Source: Prevotellamassilia timonensis (GTDB lineage: Bacteria; Bacteroidota; Bacteroidia; Bacteroidales; Bacteroidaceae). From it: a DNA stretch of 64,000 nt. Positions 46,629-55,043 of the stretch are shown piece by piece; the first letter of the stretch is position 1; every line of letters begins with the position of its first letter. The notes beneath the pieces were generated by a model that made no database searches, was not told the DNA's origin, and saw nothing but the letters and a program-made list of their open reading frames with translations. Location of the stretch: contig NZ_JADYUH010000002.1 of NCBI RefSeq assembly GCF_021531665.1, forward strand, positions 1-64,000, given 5' to 3'. A program made the translations under genes and the position numbers.

Positions 46629-47648
46629 ATGCAAAACATTGATTGGGCAAACTTGAAGTTTGGTTATCTGAAGACAGACTATAACGTGCGTTGCTACTTC
46701 CGCAACGGCGCTTGGGGCGAAATTGAAGTTTCTTCCTCTGAAACCATAGACATTCACATGGCAGCCACCTGTCTGCACTACGGTCAGGAGGCTTTTGAAG
46801 GTCTGAAAGCCTTCCGCTGCCCCGATGGCAAAATCCGTGCTTTCCGAGTGAAAGACAATGCCGAGCGTCTGCAAAGCACCTGCCGAGGCATCATGATGCC
46901 CGAGATGCCGACCGAACTCTTCGAAGAGATGGTCAAAAAGGTCGTCAAACTGAACGAAAAGTTCATTCCGCCCTACGAAAGCGGTGCTTCCCTCTACATC
47001 CGCCCGCTGCTCATCGGAACCGGAGCGCAGGTCGGCGTGCACCCCACCGACGAATATCTCTTCCTCATCTTTGTCACTCCCGTCGGACCCTATTTTAAAG
47101 GTGGATTTGCTACCAATGACTATGTGATTATCAGAGACTACGACCGCGCCGCACCGCTCGGCACAGGACGCTACAAGGTCGGCGGAAACTATGCCGCCAG
47201 TCTGAAAGCCAATCAAATCGCCCACGAAGCAGGCTACGCTTCCGAGTTCTATCTCGACGCTCGCGAAAAGAAATACATCGACGAGTGCGGAGCAGCCAAC
47301 TTCTTCGGCATCAAGGACGGAAAATATGTCACCCCAAAATCTTCCTCCATCCTGCCTTCCATCACGAACCGCAGTCTGCAGCAATTGGCAAAAGATCTGG
47401 GACTCGAAGTGGAAGTGCGCCCCATTCCCGAAGAAGAACTCAGCACCTTTGAAGAAGCAGGCGCCTGCGGAACGGCTGCGGTCATCAGCCCTATCCGCAA
47501 AATCGACGACATGGAAAGCGGAAAAAGCTACGTCATCTCCAAAGACGGAACCCCCGGACCCATTTCCGAGAAACTCTATCATCTCCTGAGAAACATTCAG
47601 TATGGCATCGAACCCGACAAACACGGGTGGAACACCATCATTGACTAA
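46629..47648 (+). CDS. ilvE: Branched-chain amino acid aminotransferase
   Basis: The 339-residue fold type IV PLP enzyme interconverts branched-chain amino acids and their 2-oxo acids. It has CLHYGQEAFEGLKAFRCPDG near the N-terminus, SLYIRPLLIGTGAQVGVHP, the PLP lysine in GRYKVGGNYAASLKA, and DECGAANFFGIKDG. The length fits the eukaryote-like BCAT type II subgroup found in Bacteroidetes. A MITE-like element lies 40 bp upstream. The coiled-coil lipoprotein gene begins 14 bp downstream, so they are probably cotranscribed. Confidence 0.95.
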   Translation: MQNIDWANLKFGYLKTDYNVRCYFRNGAWGEIEVSSSETIDIHMAATCLHYGQEAFEGLKAFRCPDGKIRAFRVKDNAERLQSTCRGIMMPEMPTELFEEMVKKVVKLNEKFIPPYESGASLYIRPLLIGTGAQVGVHPTDEYLFLIFVTPVGPYFKGGFATNDYVIIRDYDRAAPLGTGRYKVGGNYAASLKANQIAHEAGYASEFYLDAREKKYIDECGAANFFGIKDGKYVTPKSSSILPSITNRSLQQLAKDLGLEVEVRPIPEEELSTFEEAGACGTAAVISPIRKIDDMESGKSYVISKDGTPGPISEKLYHLLRNIQYGIEPDKHGWNTIID

Positions 47649-47661
47649 CTCCTGAAACCCT

Positions 47662-48546
47662 ATGAAAACAAACTTATTCTTTCCCGTCCTTTTCATCGTT
47701 CTTCTCCTTCTCGGAGGGTTTGCGTCCTGCAACGACGACGCCAAGAAACTCGCTGAAAAAGAGAAAGAACTCGAAGAACTGAGACAACTCGCCGAACTTG
47801 ACAAAAAAGAAATGGAGAACCAGTATGCCGAGTTTGCCACACAATATGGCGAACTCAAAAAAGGCATCAAGGATGACTCCCTCCTCAACCGACTCAGCGA
47901 AGAACAAGCCCGCGCCGAGGCTTTGCTCAAAGAACTGAAACAGACGAAAGCCACCAGTTCCGCCGAAATCCTTCGTCTGAAAAAAGAACTCGCCACCGTC
48001 AGAGCAGTCCTCAGAGACTACATCCGACAAGTCGATTCGCTACAGCAACTCAACCAAGTGTTGATTGGAGAAAGAGACCTGGCAAGAGCAGATGCTGAAC
48101 GCACCCGCGCCGAAAACAACAGCATCAACCAGCAGAACCAAACCCTGAACGAGAAAGTCGCCATCGCCGCTCAACTTGACGCTACGGGCATCTCCATCTC
48201 TCCGCTCAAAAAGAACGGAAAAACAGCCAAGAAGAGCAAAGACATCACAAAGTTCGGAATCTCTTTCACCATCACGAAGAATGTGACCGCCGCCGCCGGA
48301 CACCGCAACGTCTATGTGCGTCTGCTCAAACCCAACCAGCAAGTGGCAGGACAGGCAGGCACGTTCACCTATGAAAACAGAACACTCGGCTACTCCGCCG
48401 TGAAGAGCATCGAATACACCGGACAGGAGCAGCGCGTGACCCTCTTCGTTCCCGTGAGCGAGTACCTCAGCGCCGGAAACTACTCCGTCCACATCTTCGC
48501 CGACGGTCAGATGATTGGCTCCTCCTCCATCAACATCGCAAAGTGA
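47662..48546 (+). CDS. Coiled-coil lipoprotein of unknown function
   Basis: The 294-residue product has a lipoprotein signal peptide with lipobox GFASC (Cys about residue 23) followed by NDD. Residues about 25-165 are a long charged coiled coil (KKLAEKEKELEELRQLAEL and on). The C-terminal 110 residues are beta-rich (FGISFTITKNVTAAAGHRNV, VYVRLLKPNQQVAGQ). The architecture suggests an envelope protein with a stalk and a head, but I do not recognise a named family. It starts 14 bp after ilvE. Confidence 0.75.
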   Translation: MKTNLFFPVLFIVLLLLGGFASCNDDAKKLAEKEKELEELRQLAELDKKEMENQYAEFATQYGELKKGIKDDSLLNRLSEEQARAEALLKELKQTKATSSAEILRLKKELATVRAVLRDYIRQVDSLQQLNQVLIGERDLARADAERTRAENNSINQQNQTLNEKVAIAAQLDATGISISPLKKNGKTAKKSKDITKFGISFTITKNVTAAAGHRNVYVRLLKPNQQVAGQAGTFTYENRTLGYSAVKSIEYTGQEQRVTLFVPVSEYLSAGNYSVHIFADGQMIGSSSINIAK

Positions 48547-48775
48547 AAAAGAAACCAGAGGACTCTCAAGCCGATGAGCCCCTTGAGGCTTCTTATTAAA
48601 TAATGTATACATGCGCGCTGCTTCGGTTTTCCCGAGTGCAGCGCGCGTGTTGCGTACAGAGCGGAAAACGGAACGGAGGCAGGGAAAAACAGACCAGAGT
48701 CCGTGCACAATGGCACATCGGGAAAAATATTATTAAAAAAAGGTGACAAAGAGCAGTCTATTAAGAGGAATTATA

Positions 48776-48783
48776 TATCTTTG
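48776..48783 (+). promoter_or_regulatory. Promoter -7 element of the exbB-tonB operon
   Basis: TATCTTTG matches TAnnTTTG, 90 bp upstream of exbB. The -33 region has no exact TTTG. Confidence 0.6.
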
Positions 48784-48873
48784 CCCGTGTTTGTTGCTCA
48801 GAGCGCAAACTTAATTCCGACAATTTATTGAAAACCAAATTACTAAAACCTTAAACATTTAATCTTTAAAAAC

Positions 48874-49746
48874 ATGGCAACTACAAATGCTAATGCCCCC
48901 AAGGGCGCGCCCAAGAAACAATCAAAAGGTTTCACCGGCATCAAATCCGGACTTTCTGTGATTATTGTTTGTGCTTTAATCGCAGTGGCAATCTATCTGT
49001 TCGGCTTCGGTAACATCTCCAACTTCAAGGGTGGTGTTGAAACCGGTTATGCTTTCTCCTTCCTCACTCCCGATGAAATCAGCCTCGAACCGGCTAACCT
49101 CATGGGTACAGTTTACAAAGGTGGTTTCGTGGTGCCCATCATCTGGACTCTCCTCATCACCGTTGTGGCTCTCGCCATCGAGCGCTTCTTCGCTATCCGC
49201 AACGCTTACGGCCGCACCAGCCTCGTGAAGTTCGTGGCTGAAATCAAGGAAGCCCTCAAGAAAAACGACATGGCTGCCGCTCAGGCTCTCTGCGACAAGC
49301 AGCGCGGTTCTGTGGCTAACGTCGTAGGCGCTACCCTCAAGAAGTACAAGGAAATGGAAGAAAACACCGTTCTCACCAAGGAACAGAAAATTCTCTCCAT
49401 CCAGAAGGAACTCGAAGAGGCTACCGCTCTCGAAATGCCTATGATGCAGGAAAACCTCCCCATCATCGGTTCTATCGTAACCCTCGGTACTTTGACCGGT
49501 CTGTTCGGTACGGTGCTCGGTATGATTAAGTCCTTCTCCGCAATGGCAAGTGGCGACGGCGGCGCAGACTCCTCAGCCCTCTCCACCGGTATCTCTGAAG
49601 CACTTGTAAACACTGCTTCCGGTATCGCCACCGGTGCACTCGCCGTAATTGCTTACAACTACTATACTAACAAAATCGACCGCCTCACTTTCTCTCTCGA
49701 CGAAGTAGGTTTCACCATCGTAGAAACTTTCTCTGCAACTCACTAA
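48874..49746 (+). CDS. exbB: MotA/TolQ/ExbB proton channel family protein
   Basis: The 290-residue membrane protein has an N-terminal helix (SVIIVCALIAVAIYLFGFG), then FVVPIIWTLLITVVALAIERF, and a C-terminal pair of helices (LPIIGSIVTLGTLTGLFGTVLGMI and GIATGALAVIAYNYYT), the conserved ExbB core. With ExbD it uses the proton gradient to energise TonB. It is the first of four genes exbB-exbD-exbD-tonB with short gaps. Confidence 0.92.
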   Translation: MATTNANAPKGAPKKQSKGFTGIKSGLSVIIVCALIAVAIYLFGFGNISNFKGGVETGYAFSFLTPDEISLEPANLMGTVYKGGFVVPIIWTLLITVVALAIERFFAIRNAYGRTSLVKFVAEIKEALKKNDMAAAQALCDKQRGSVANVVGATLKKYKEMEENTVLTKEQKILSIQKELEEATALEMPMMQENLPIIGSIVTLGTLTGLFGTVLGMIKSFSAMASGDGGADSSALSTGISEALVNTASGIATGALAVIAYNYYTNKIDRLTFSLDEVGFTIVETFSATH

Positions 49747-49769
49747 TTAGCATAAAAGGTATTTAAGAC

Positions 49770-50378
49770 ATGGGACGTTTTAAAGTAAAAAAACAAGATA
49801 CGTTCATTGACATGACGCCAATGAGCGATGTCATGGTCCTGCTGCTTACCTTCTTTATGCTGACTGCCACATTCGTCAAGGAAGAACCTATCAAGGTGAA
49901 CACTCCTGGGTCCGTTTCGGAAATCAAAATCCCCGCAAACAACTTGCTTACCATCTTTGTTGAAAAAAGTGGTAAAGTATTTATGACCATGGACTCTCCC
50001 GATGGACTTCGCAAATTGGCCAAGCAAATGAGTGATGACGACAAACTGAGCCTTGAACCGAACGAAGTGGAAATCTTCGCACAGGCTCCCACTTTTGGCA
50101 CACCACTCAACACCATGCACGGCTGGCTCGCTTCTGATGTGAAAAATGAAATCCTCACAAAAAGCAAAGAAGCAGGCATCCCTTGCGATAGTGTCAATAA
50201 CGAGTTGAAAATTTGGGTAACTGCAGCACGTGAAGCGTGTGGCGAAGGTATGCGTATCGCTATCAAGGCTGATAAGTCTACTTCCTACGCTGTAATCAAA
50301 AGAGTAATGGATTCTTTACGCGAGATTGATGAGAACCGCTACAACCTCATCACTTCTCTCAAAGGCGTTGAAGATTAA
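49770..50378 (+). CDS. exbD: ExbD/TolR biopolymer transport protein (first copy)
   Basis: The 202-residue protein has one N-terminal membrane helix preceded by DTFIDMTPMSDVMVLLLTFFML; the Asp of the helix (MSD) is the conserved proton-carrying residue of ExbD. The periplasmic part (about 45-200) is larger than in E. coli ExbD (141 aa), typical of Bacteroidetes. It starts 23 bp after exbB. Confidence 0.9.
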   Translation: MGRFKVKKQDTFIDMTPMSDVMVLLLTFFMLTATFVKEEPIKVNTPGSVSEIKIPANNLLTIFVEKSGKVFMTMDSPDGLRKLAKQMSDDDKLSLEPNEVEIFAQAPTFGTPLNTMHGWLASDVKNEILTKSKEAGIPCDSVNNELKIWVTAAREACGEGMRIAIKADKSTSYAVIKRVMDSLREIDENRYNLITSLKGVED

Positions 50379-50389
50379 AATTTGAAATT

Positions 50390-51034
50390 ATGGCAAAAAA
50401 AGGTGGAAGTAAACAAAAGAAGATGAACTCGCGCGTGGACTTCACGCCGATGGTGGACATGATTATGCTCCTCGTGACTTTCTTCATGCTTTGTACCACT
50501 CTTCTCAAACCGCAAACCATGGAAATCTCCATGCCTTCGGACAAAGAAGACGTCAAAGAAGAGAATCAAACACAGGTGGCTGCGTCAAAAGCTATCACCA
50601 TCCTCATCGATAAAGACAACACTCTTTACTACTTCAAAGGTAAACCCAACGGCGGTACCGACGTGGTTGACGAAGGTAAACTCTTCGAAACTACCTACGG
50701 CAAAAACGGACTACGAAAGGTGCTCCTCGAGTCTAACCCCGAAGCAGTAAAAGCCGTGGAGAAACTCAAAGCTGAATTTGCAACAAAAAAGACTTCGAAC
50801 GTTCAGGACGAAGTCAAAGTCAAGGCTGAATACAAGGAACGTCTCAGCCAAATCAAAAATGCTGAATACACGCCCAGCGTGATTATCAAAGCAACCGACG
50901 AGGCTACTTACGATAATCTTATTCAGGTGCTTGACGAAATGCAAATCTGCAGCATTGGACGCTACGTGATTGATAAATTTGCAGATGGAGATAAGCAGAA
51001 AATTGAAGCTTATAAAAACGGCTCTGCGCAGTAA
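50390..51034 (+). CDS. ExbD/TolR biopolymer transport protein (second copy)
   Basis: The 214-residue paralogue has RVDFTPMVDMIMLLVTFFML with the conserved Asp (MVD) at the start of its single helix, followed by an extended periplasmic domain with KTSNVQDEVKVKAEYKERLS. It starts 11 bp after the first exbD. Two different ExbD proteins could form a mixed dimer in one motor complex (inference). Confidence 0.9.
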   Translation: MAKKGGSKQKKMNSRVDFTPMVDMIMLLVTFFMLCTTLLKPQTMEISMPSDKEDVKEENQTQVAASKAITILIDKDNTLYYFKGKPNGGTDVVDEGKLFETTYGKNGLRKVLLESNPEAVKAVEKLKAEFATKKTSNVQDEVKVKAEYKERLSQIKNAEYTPSVIIKATDEATYDNLIQVLDEMQICSIGRYVIDKFADGDKQKIEAYKNGSAQ

Positions 51035-51056
51035 TTAATAAGCAAAGTAAACTATT

Positions 51057-51917
51057 ATGTCTAAAGTAGATTTGGCGTCGCGCGAATGGTGCGACATGGT
51101 ATTCGAAGGACGTAACCAGGCGTACGGAGCTTATCGAAGCCGCGCAAACAAAGGCAAATTCCAACTCCGTGCAATTATCATCGTTCTCATTGCAATCATT
51201 GCCATCGTGGCTGCTATCTTCGTGAAGTCTGCCGTGGTTGCTGCACTCGAGAAGAACAAGGGACTCGATGACAGTTCCGTGGTCGAACTCCAGCAACTCA
51301 AGAAGGACGAACCCAAGAAGGAACAGCCCAAAAAGAAGGAACCCGAACTCGAATACGAAAAACCGTTGGAGAAGGTGGCTGTCAAATCCTCCATCCAATT
51401 CAACGTGCCGAAGATCGTCGAGGACGACAAGGTGGACCACAGCAAAGAACTCAAAACTCAGGACGAGGTCACCAAGAGTAAGTTCGCCATCGCATCTCAG
51501 GACTACGTAAACGAAACCGGGGGCACCGGCATCAACATCGACGACTTGAAGGATAACCAGCAGGCTGGCGGTACTTCTGTTCCTCCCAAGGAACCTGAAG
51601 TGGTGGACAACGCCATCGTGGAACAGCCGGCAACCTATCCCGGCGGTGAAGAGGCTCTGATTGCTTTCGTAAACAAGAATGTCGTTTATCCTGAAATCGC
51701 TCAGGAACAAGGTCTTCAGGGAACCGTTGTGCTCCGCTTCAAGGTGGATGTGGATGGTTCTGTGAGCACTGTGAAAGTGGAAAGAAGTCTTTCCAGGGAA
51801 TGCGACAAAGCAGCCGCTGACGTGGTTCGCAAGCTGAAACGCTTCATTCCTGCCAAGCAGCAAGGTCACCCTGTGCCTGTTTGGTTCAGACTTCCCGTTC
51901 GCTTCAGAATCCTCTAA
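51057..51917 (+). CDS. tonB: TonB energy transducer
   Basis: The 286-residue protein starts with a short cytoplasmic part, then a membrane helix (AIIIVLIAIIAIVAAIFVKS). A Lys/Pro/Glu-rich spacer (KKDEPKKEQPKKKEPELEYE) spans the periplasm. The C-terminal TonB domain (about 200-286) has TYPGGEEALIAFVNKNVVYP, GTVVLRFKVDVDGSVSTVKV and FIPAKQQGHPVPVWFRLPVR. It passes energy to TonB-dependent outer-membrane transporters such as SusC types. Last gene before a terminator. Confidence 0.93.
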   Translation: MSKVDLASREWCDMVFEGRNQAYGAYRSRANKGKFQLRAIIIVLIAIIAIVAAIFVKSAVVAALEKNKGLDDSSVVELQQLKKDEPKKEQPKKKEPELEYEKPLEKVAVKSSIQFNVPKIVEDDKVDHSKELKTQDEVTKSKFAIASQDYVNETGGTGINIDDLKDNQQAGGTSVPPKEPEVVDNAIVEQPATYPGGEEALIAFVNKNVVYPEIAQEQGLQGTVVLRFKVDVDGSVSTVKVERSLSRECDKAAADVVRKLKRFIPAKQQGHPVPVWFRLPVRFRIL

Positions 51918-51951
51918 GTTTAACGGAATAAACGAAAATAAAATTTAATGC

Positions 51952-51994
51952 AGACGAGTAATGAGGCACACGCTTTGTTACTCGTCTCTTTTTT
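51952..51994 (+). terminator. Intrinsic terminator of the exbB-tonB operon
   Basis: AGACGAGTAA (51952-51961) pairs perfectly with TTACTCGTCT (51978-51987) and is followed by CTTTTTT. It lies 34 bp after tonB. Its loop and 3' arm overlap the promoter of the next gene. Confidence 0.85.
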
Positions 51995-52005
51995 GTCTAT
52001 ATTTG
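51974..52005 (+). promoter_or_regulatory. Promoter of the PstS-like gene
   Basis: TTTG (51974-51977), 20 bp, TATATTTG (51998-52005) matches the Bacteroidetes consensus. The -33 element falls in the loop of the upstream terminator. Confidence 0.75.
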
Positions 52006-52044
52006 CGCCGATTTTCACCAATCGCTCAGACTTTCCAAACCGTC

Positions 52045-53007
52045 ATGAAAAATATTTTCAGAAAAGGCGAACTTTTCGCAGCCGTTTTCGCCGCGCTCCT
52101 GCTTTCAGCCTGCGGAGAACCGCAAAAAAGCAAATCCAACTGGATGGCAGAGGACGATGTCAAAGTCGGCATCGACGAAACCTTCCAACCCATCATGGAG
52201 GAAATCGTGCAGACCTTTGGCATGGCAAATCCCGAAGCCAACATGAAACCGCTCTATGCCAGCGAAGATTCTGTCATCAGACTTTTGGTAAACGACAGCC
52301 TGCGTTGCTGCATCGCCACCAGACCGCTTGACGAGAACGAGAAAAAAGTCGTGCAGTCACACACCCTCGGCGTCAAGCAGGTCAAAGTCGCCACAGACGC
52401 CATCGCTTTGATTGTCAACAAGGAAAACAAAGATTCTCTCATCACTCTTTCCGAAATCAAAGCCATCATGCGAGGCGAAATCACTCGTTGGGAACAGTTG
52501 AAGAGGCATCAGCGCAGCGGAGAACTCAAAGTTGTGTTTGACCATTCAGCTTCCAGCACGGTTCGTTTCATGAGAGACTCCCTCTGCGACGGCAAAGAGT
52601 TGAAAGGAAACGTCTTTGCCTCTGAGAAAGGAACCAATCCCTCCGTCATTGAGATGGTCAAAGCCAATCCCAACCTCATCGGCATCGTCGGTGTCGATTG
52701 GCTAAAACCCAAAAAGGAAAGTGCTTTGGCAGATTTCAGCGGGCTGGATGTCAATGTCATGCGAGTCAGCAAGAGCGATGAAATATATGCCCAAAAGTTC
52801 GTCCGCCCTTATCAATATTACATTGCCACCGCCGACTATCCGCTTCTTCGCTCGGTCTATCTGATTGAAACAGACCCCCGCAGCAAGTCCTTCGTCAGAA
52901 GTTTCTATTTCTTCGTCAAAGGTCAGAAGGGACAGACCATCATCTGCAACAACTCCCAACTACTCCCGCTCTCTCCCGTTCAAGTCAAAGACGTCAGCAT
53001 CAAGTAG
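52045..53007 (+). CDS. PstS-like substrate-binding lipoprotein
   Basis: The 320-residue product has a lipoprotein signal with lipobox LLSAC (Cys about residue 23). It resembles phosphate-type periplasmic binding proteins: TDAIALIVNKENKDSLITLS, an IMRGEITRWEQL segment, FDHSASSTVRFMRDSLCDG and YYIATADYPLLRSVYLIETD. No pst permease genes are adjacent. In Bacteroidetes such a gene is usual after tonB, where its ligand is not established. ATG 52045 gives the proper signal peptide. Confidence 0.83.
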   Translation: MKNIFRKGELFAAVFAALLLSACGEPQKSKSNWMAEDDVKVGIDETFQPIMEEIVQTFGMANPEANMKPLYASEDSVIRLLVNDSLRCCIATRPLDENEKKVVQSHTLGVKQVKVATDAIALIVNKENKDSLITLSEIKAIMRGEITRWEQLKRHQRSGELKVVFDHSASSTVRFMRDSLCDGKELKGNVFASEKGTNPSVIEMVKANPNLIGIVGVDWLKPKKESALADFSGLDVNVMRVSKSDEIYAQKFVRPYQYYIATADYPLLRSVYLIETDPRSKSFVRSFYFFVKGQKGQTIICNNSQLLPLSPVQVKDVSIK

Positions 53008-53131
53008 GACCTTCTGTTTTTCTGAAACCCTCGAAGGACGTTCATGATTAGGTTTTTACATTTTGTGAAAATCCATCGTCCGCTCATATCAAAATTATAA
53101 GAAGGAAACGGCGCAATTATACAAAATGTCG

Positions 53132-53139
53132 TATCTTTG
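53132..53139 (+). promoter_or_regulatory. Promoter -7 element of the TPR gene
   Basis: TATCTTTG matches TAnnTTTG, 89 bp before the start. No clear -33 element. Confidence 0.55.
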
Positions 53140-53228
53140 CCAAGTCTTTGCAAGGAGTTTTTCAATCCAATGCTCCAAAAAGACCAATCTTCGTTTCATT
53201 TCGAAATCAATCATAATCATAAATAAAG

Positions 53229-54728
53229 ATGAAACTTTTCCACATCCTCGCCTTTTCAGGCTTGCTCTTGTTCAGTGCGAATGATTCTTTCGCACAAAAG
53301 AGAACCTACGAATGCAATCCGATTAATCCGGAGTATCAGGCAATGGCTGACAACGTGGTGAAATTTGCCATGGAAGACCCCGATGCTGCAGAAAAAGCTT
53401 ACACTAAACTGACCAAAAAAGTCGGAAAGAGCACCGACGACTTGCTCTCCGTTGGTACCTACTTCTTGGAACAGAACTACATTCAAGGTGCCATGATGTA
53501 TTCCAAGATGCTTTATGAAAAAGCACCCGAGGACATCAATGTGCTCATGTACTGCGGTGAGGTTCGCATGAAGATGCAAGACTGGGGTAACGCCGGTCAG
53601 ATGTTTGACGCCGTGCTCGCCTACGACCCCAACAACGTGGAAGCACTCAAGCGCAACGCTTTCGTTTATAAAAACGTGAACCCCCACGTCGCCATCGACG
53701 CTTTGCAGAAAATCAAGGAGTTGGATCCCACTTATTTCAAGGCTGACAAAGACCTCGGTGACATTCACTACAAACTTGACAAGTACAAGGATGCCGTAGG
53801 CTACTATGAGAACTACTACAAGGCAGTTCCCAAAGACACCATCAACCTTGACATTCGCTCCTGCGAAAACTTCCTCCAGTCCCTCTATTCTCAGGCAAAC
53901 TTTGACAGAATGCTGGAAGTGTCCAAGGAAGTCCTGCCTTTGGCTCCGAAAGACATGGTGCTCCTTCGCATGGACTTCTTCGCCAAGGTGAACAAAATGG
54001 GCGAAGCGCTCGACTACGACGGAGCAGTCAAAGCTGCTACCGATGCTGCCGCTTATATCTATAACAATGAGTTCGCCGACAGCCTCTATCTCTATCTTGA
54101 CTACGAATATGCGGCTGTTCTGGAAAAAGAAAAAGGTAACATTCCCGCTGCCATCAGTTTCTACGAAAAAGCGTTGGCAAAAGACAGCAGCAAACTTTCC
54201 GGCTACAAAGAACTCTCCGCGCTCTATGCTCGCAACAAGCAAGCTGCGCTCGGCATCAAAACTTTCAACACCTATCTCGAGAAACTCGGCGACAAGGCTG
54301 ACCTCTCCGACCGTTTCCTCCTCGCCACGAAGTATATGGCAGCTTATCAGCAAGAAGACACCCCTGAAGCAGAGAAGGCTGAATATTACCAGAAAGCCGG
54401 AGAAATCTTCAGAGAAGTCATTGAGAAGAAGCCCGACTATGTGCAGGCATACATCTTCCTCGCTCGTCTGAGCAACGTGGACAGCAGTAAACCGCTCGTT
54501 GAAGTGCGCGACCTCTACAAGAAAGTGCTGGAAGTTTCCGAACCCAACAAAGAGAAGTTTGAAAACTATCGCTTTGAGGCATGCCGCTACATCTTCTTCT
54601 ACGATGTGTCCATCGAGCCTGCCGACATCGAAGACGCCAAGAAGATTTGCGAAATCGCCAAGTCCATCCGTCCTGATGATGACTTCGTGAAGAACGCAGA
54701 AACTTACCTCAAGCAAATGGCTCAGTAA
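53229..54728 (+). CDS. Secreted tetratricopeptide-repeat protein
   Basis: The 499-residue protein has a signal peptide (MKLFHILAFSGLLLFSANDSF, cleavage near AQK). Most of the rest consists of helical TPR repeats, visible as repeated A-x-x-x-(Y/F)-x-x-(L/A) periodicity, for example GAMMYSKMLYEKAPEDINVL, NAGQMFDAVLAYDPNNVEAL and AAISFYEKALAKDSSKLSGY. It is probably periplasmic and mediates protein-protein contacts. It follows the exbB-tonB-pstS-like block, with which it keeps company in many Bacteroidetes. Function unknown. Two terminators follow. Confidence 0.85.
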   Translation: MKLFHILAFSGLLLFSANDSFAQKRTYECNPINPEYQAMADNVVKFAMEDPDAAEKAYTKLTKKVGKSTDDLLSVGTYFLEQNYIQGAMMYSKMLYEKAPEDINVLMYCGEVRMKMQDWGNAGQMFDAVLAYDPNNVEALKRNAFVYKNVNPHVAIDALQKIKELDPTYFKADKDLGDIHYKLDKYKDAVGYYENYYKAVPKDTINLDIRSCENFLQSLYSQANFDRMLEVSKEVLPLAPKDMVLLRMDFFAKVNKMGEALDYDGAVKAATDAAAYIYNNEFADSLYLYLDYEYAAVLEKEKGNIPAAISFYEKALAKDSSKLSGYKELSALYARNKQAALGIKTFNTYLEKLGDKADLSDRFLLATKYMAAYQQEDTPEAEKAEYYQKAGEIFREVIEKKPDYVQAYIFLARLSNVDSSKPLVEVRDLYKKVLEVSEPNKEKFENYRFEACRYIFFYDVSIEPADIEDAKKICEIAKSIRPDDDFVKNAETYLKQMAQ

Positions 54729-54774
54729 ACTGAAGTACATGCGGAAGTAAATCTCCGCGCAGAAACTTTTTATA

Positions 54775-54821
54775 GGAGTGTTCTAAAAAATCATCCACTT
54801 TTTTAGAACATTCCTTTTTTT
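54775..54821 (+). terminator. Terminator made from MITE-type ends
   Basis: GGAGTGTTCTAAAAAA (54775-54790) pairs with TTTTTTAGAACATTCC (54799-54814; one G-U) around an 8 nt loop, followed by seven T. The arms are the terminal sequence of the MITE-like family, here without any interior, 47 bp after the TPR gene. Confidence 0.85.
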
Positions 54822-54847
54822 CATGTTTTAGAACACCTCTATAATAA

Positions 54848-54883
54848 TCTCGAACCACGTGTTTTGCGTGTTCGGGATTTTTT
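54848..54883 (+). terminator. Second terminator-like hairpin before GH109
   Basis: TCTCGAAC-c-AC pairs with GTGTTCGGGA (one bulge, G-U pairs) and is followed by six T. It may be a back-up terminator or belong to a remnant gene. Confidence 0.6.
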
Positions 54884-54917
54884 GTTGCAAAAAAAGGCTC
54901 GGAAAGGATAATTTGAT

Positions 54918-54925
54918 TACTTTTG
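54918..54925 (+). promoter_or_regulatory. Promoter -7 element of the GH109 gene
   Basis: TACTTTTG matches TAnnTTTG, 119 bp before the start codon; no exact TTTG was found at -33. Confidence 0.6.
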
Positions 54926-55043
54926 CAGACAAACGAGGAAGTTCCGAACCAAGCGCGCTCTTTTTTGCTGAGTTTTGTTCGCTTCGGAACGTTCCTGTCC
55001 CGTATGAACAACCTTTTAACCTATAAACATCAACATCAGTATT

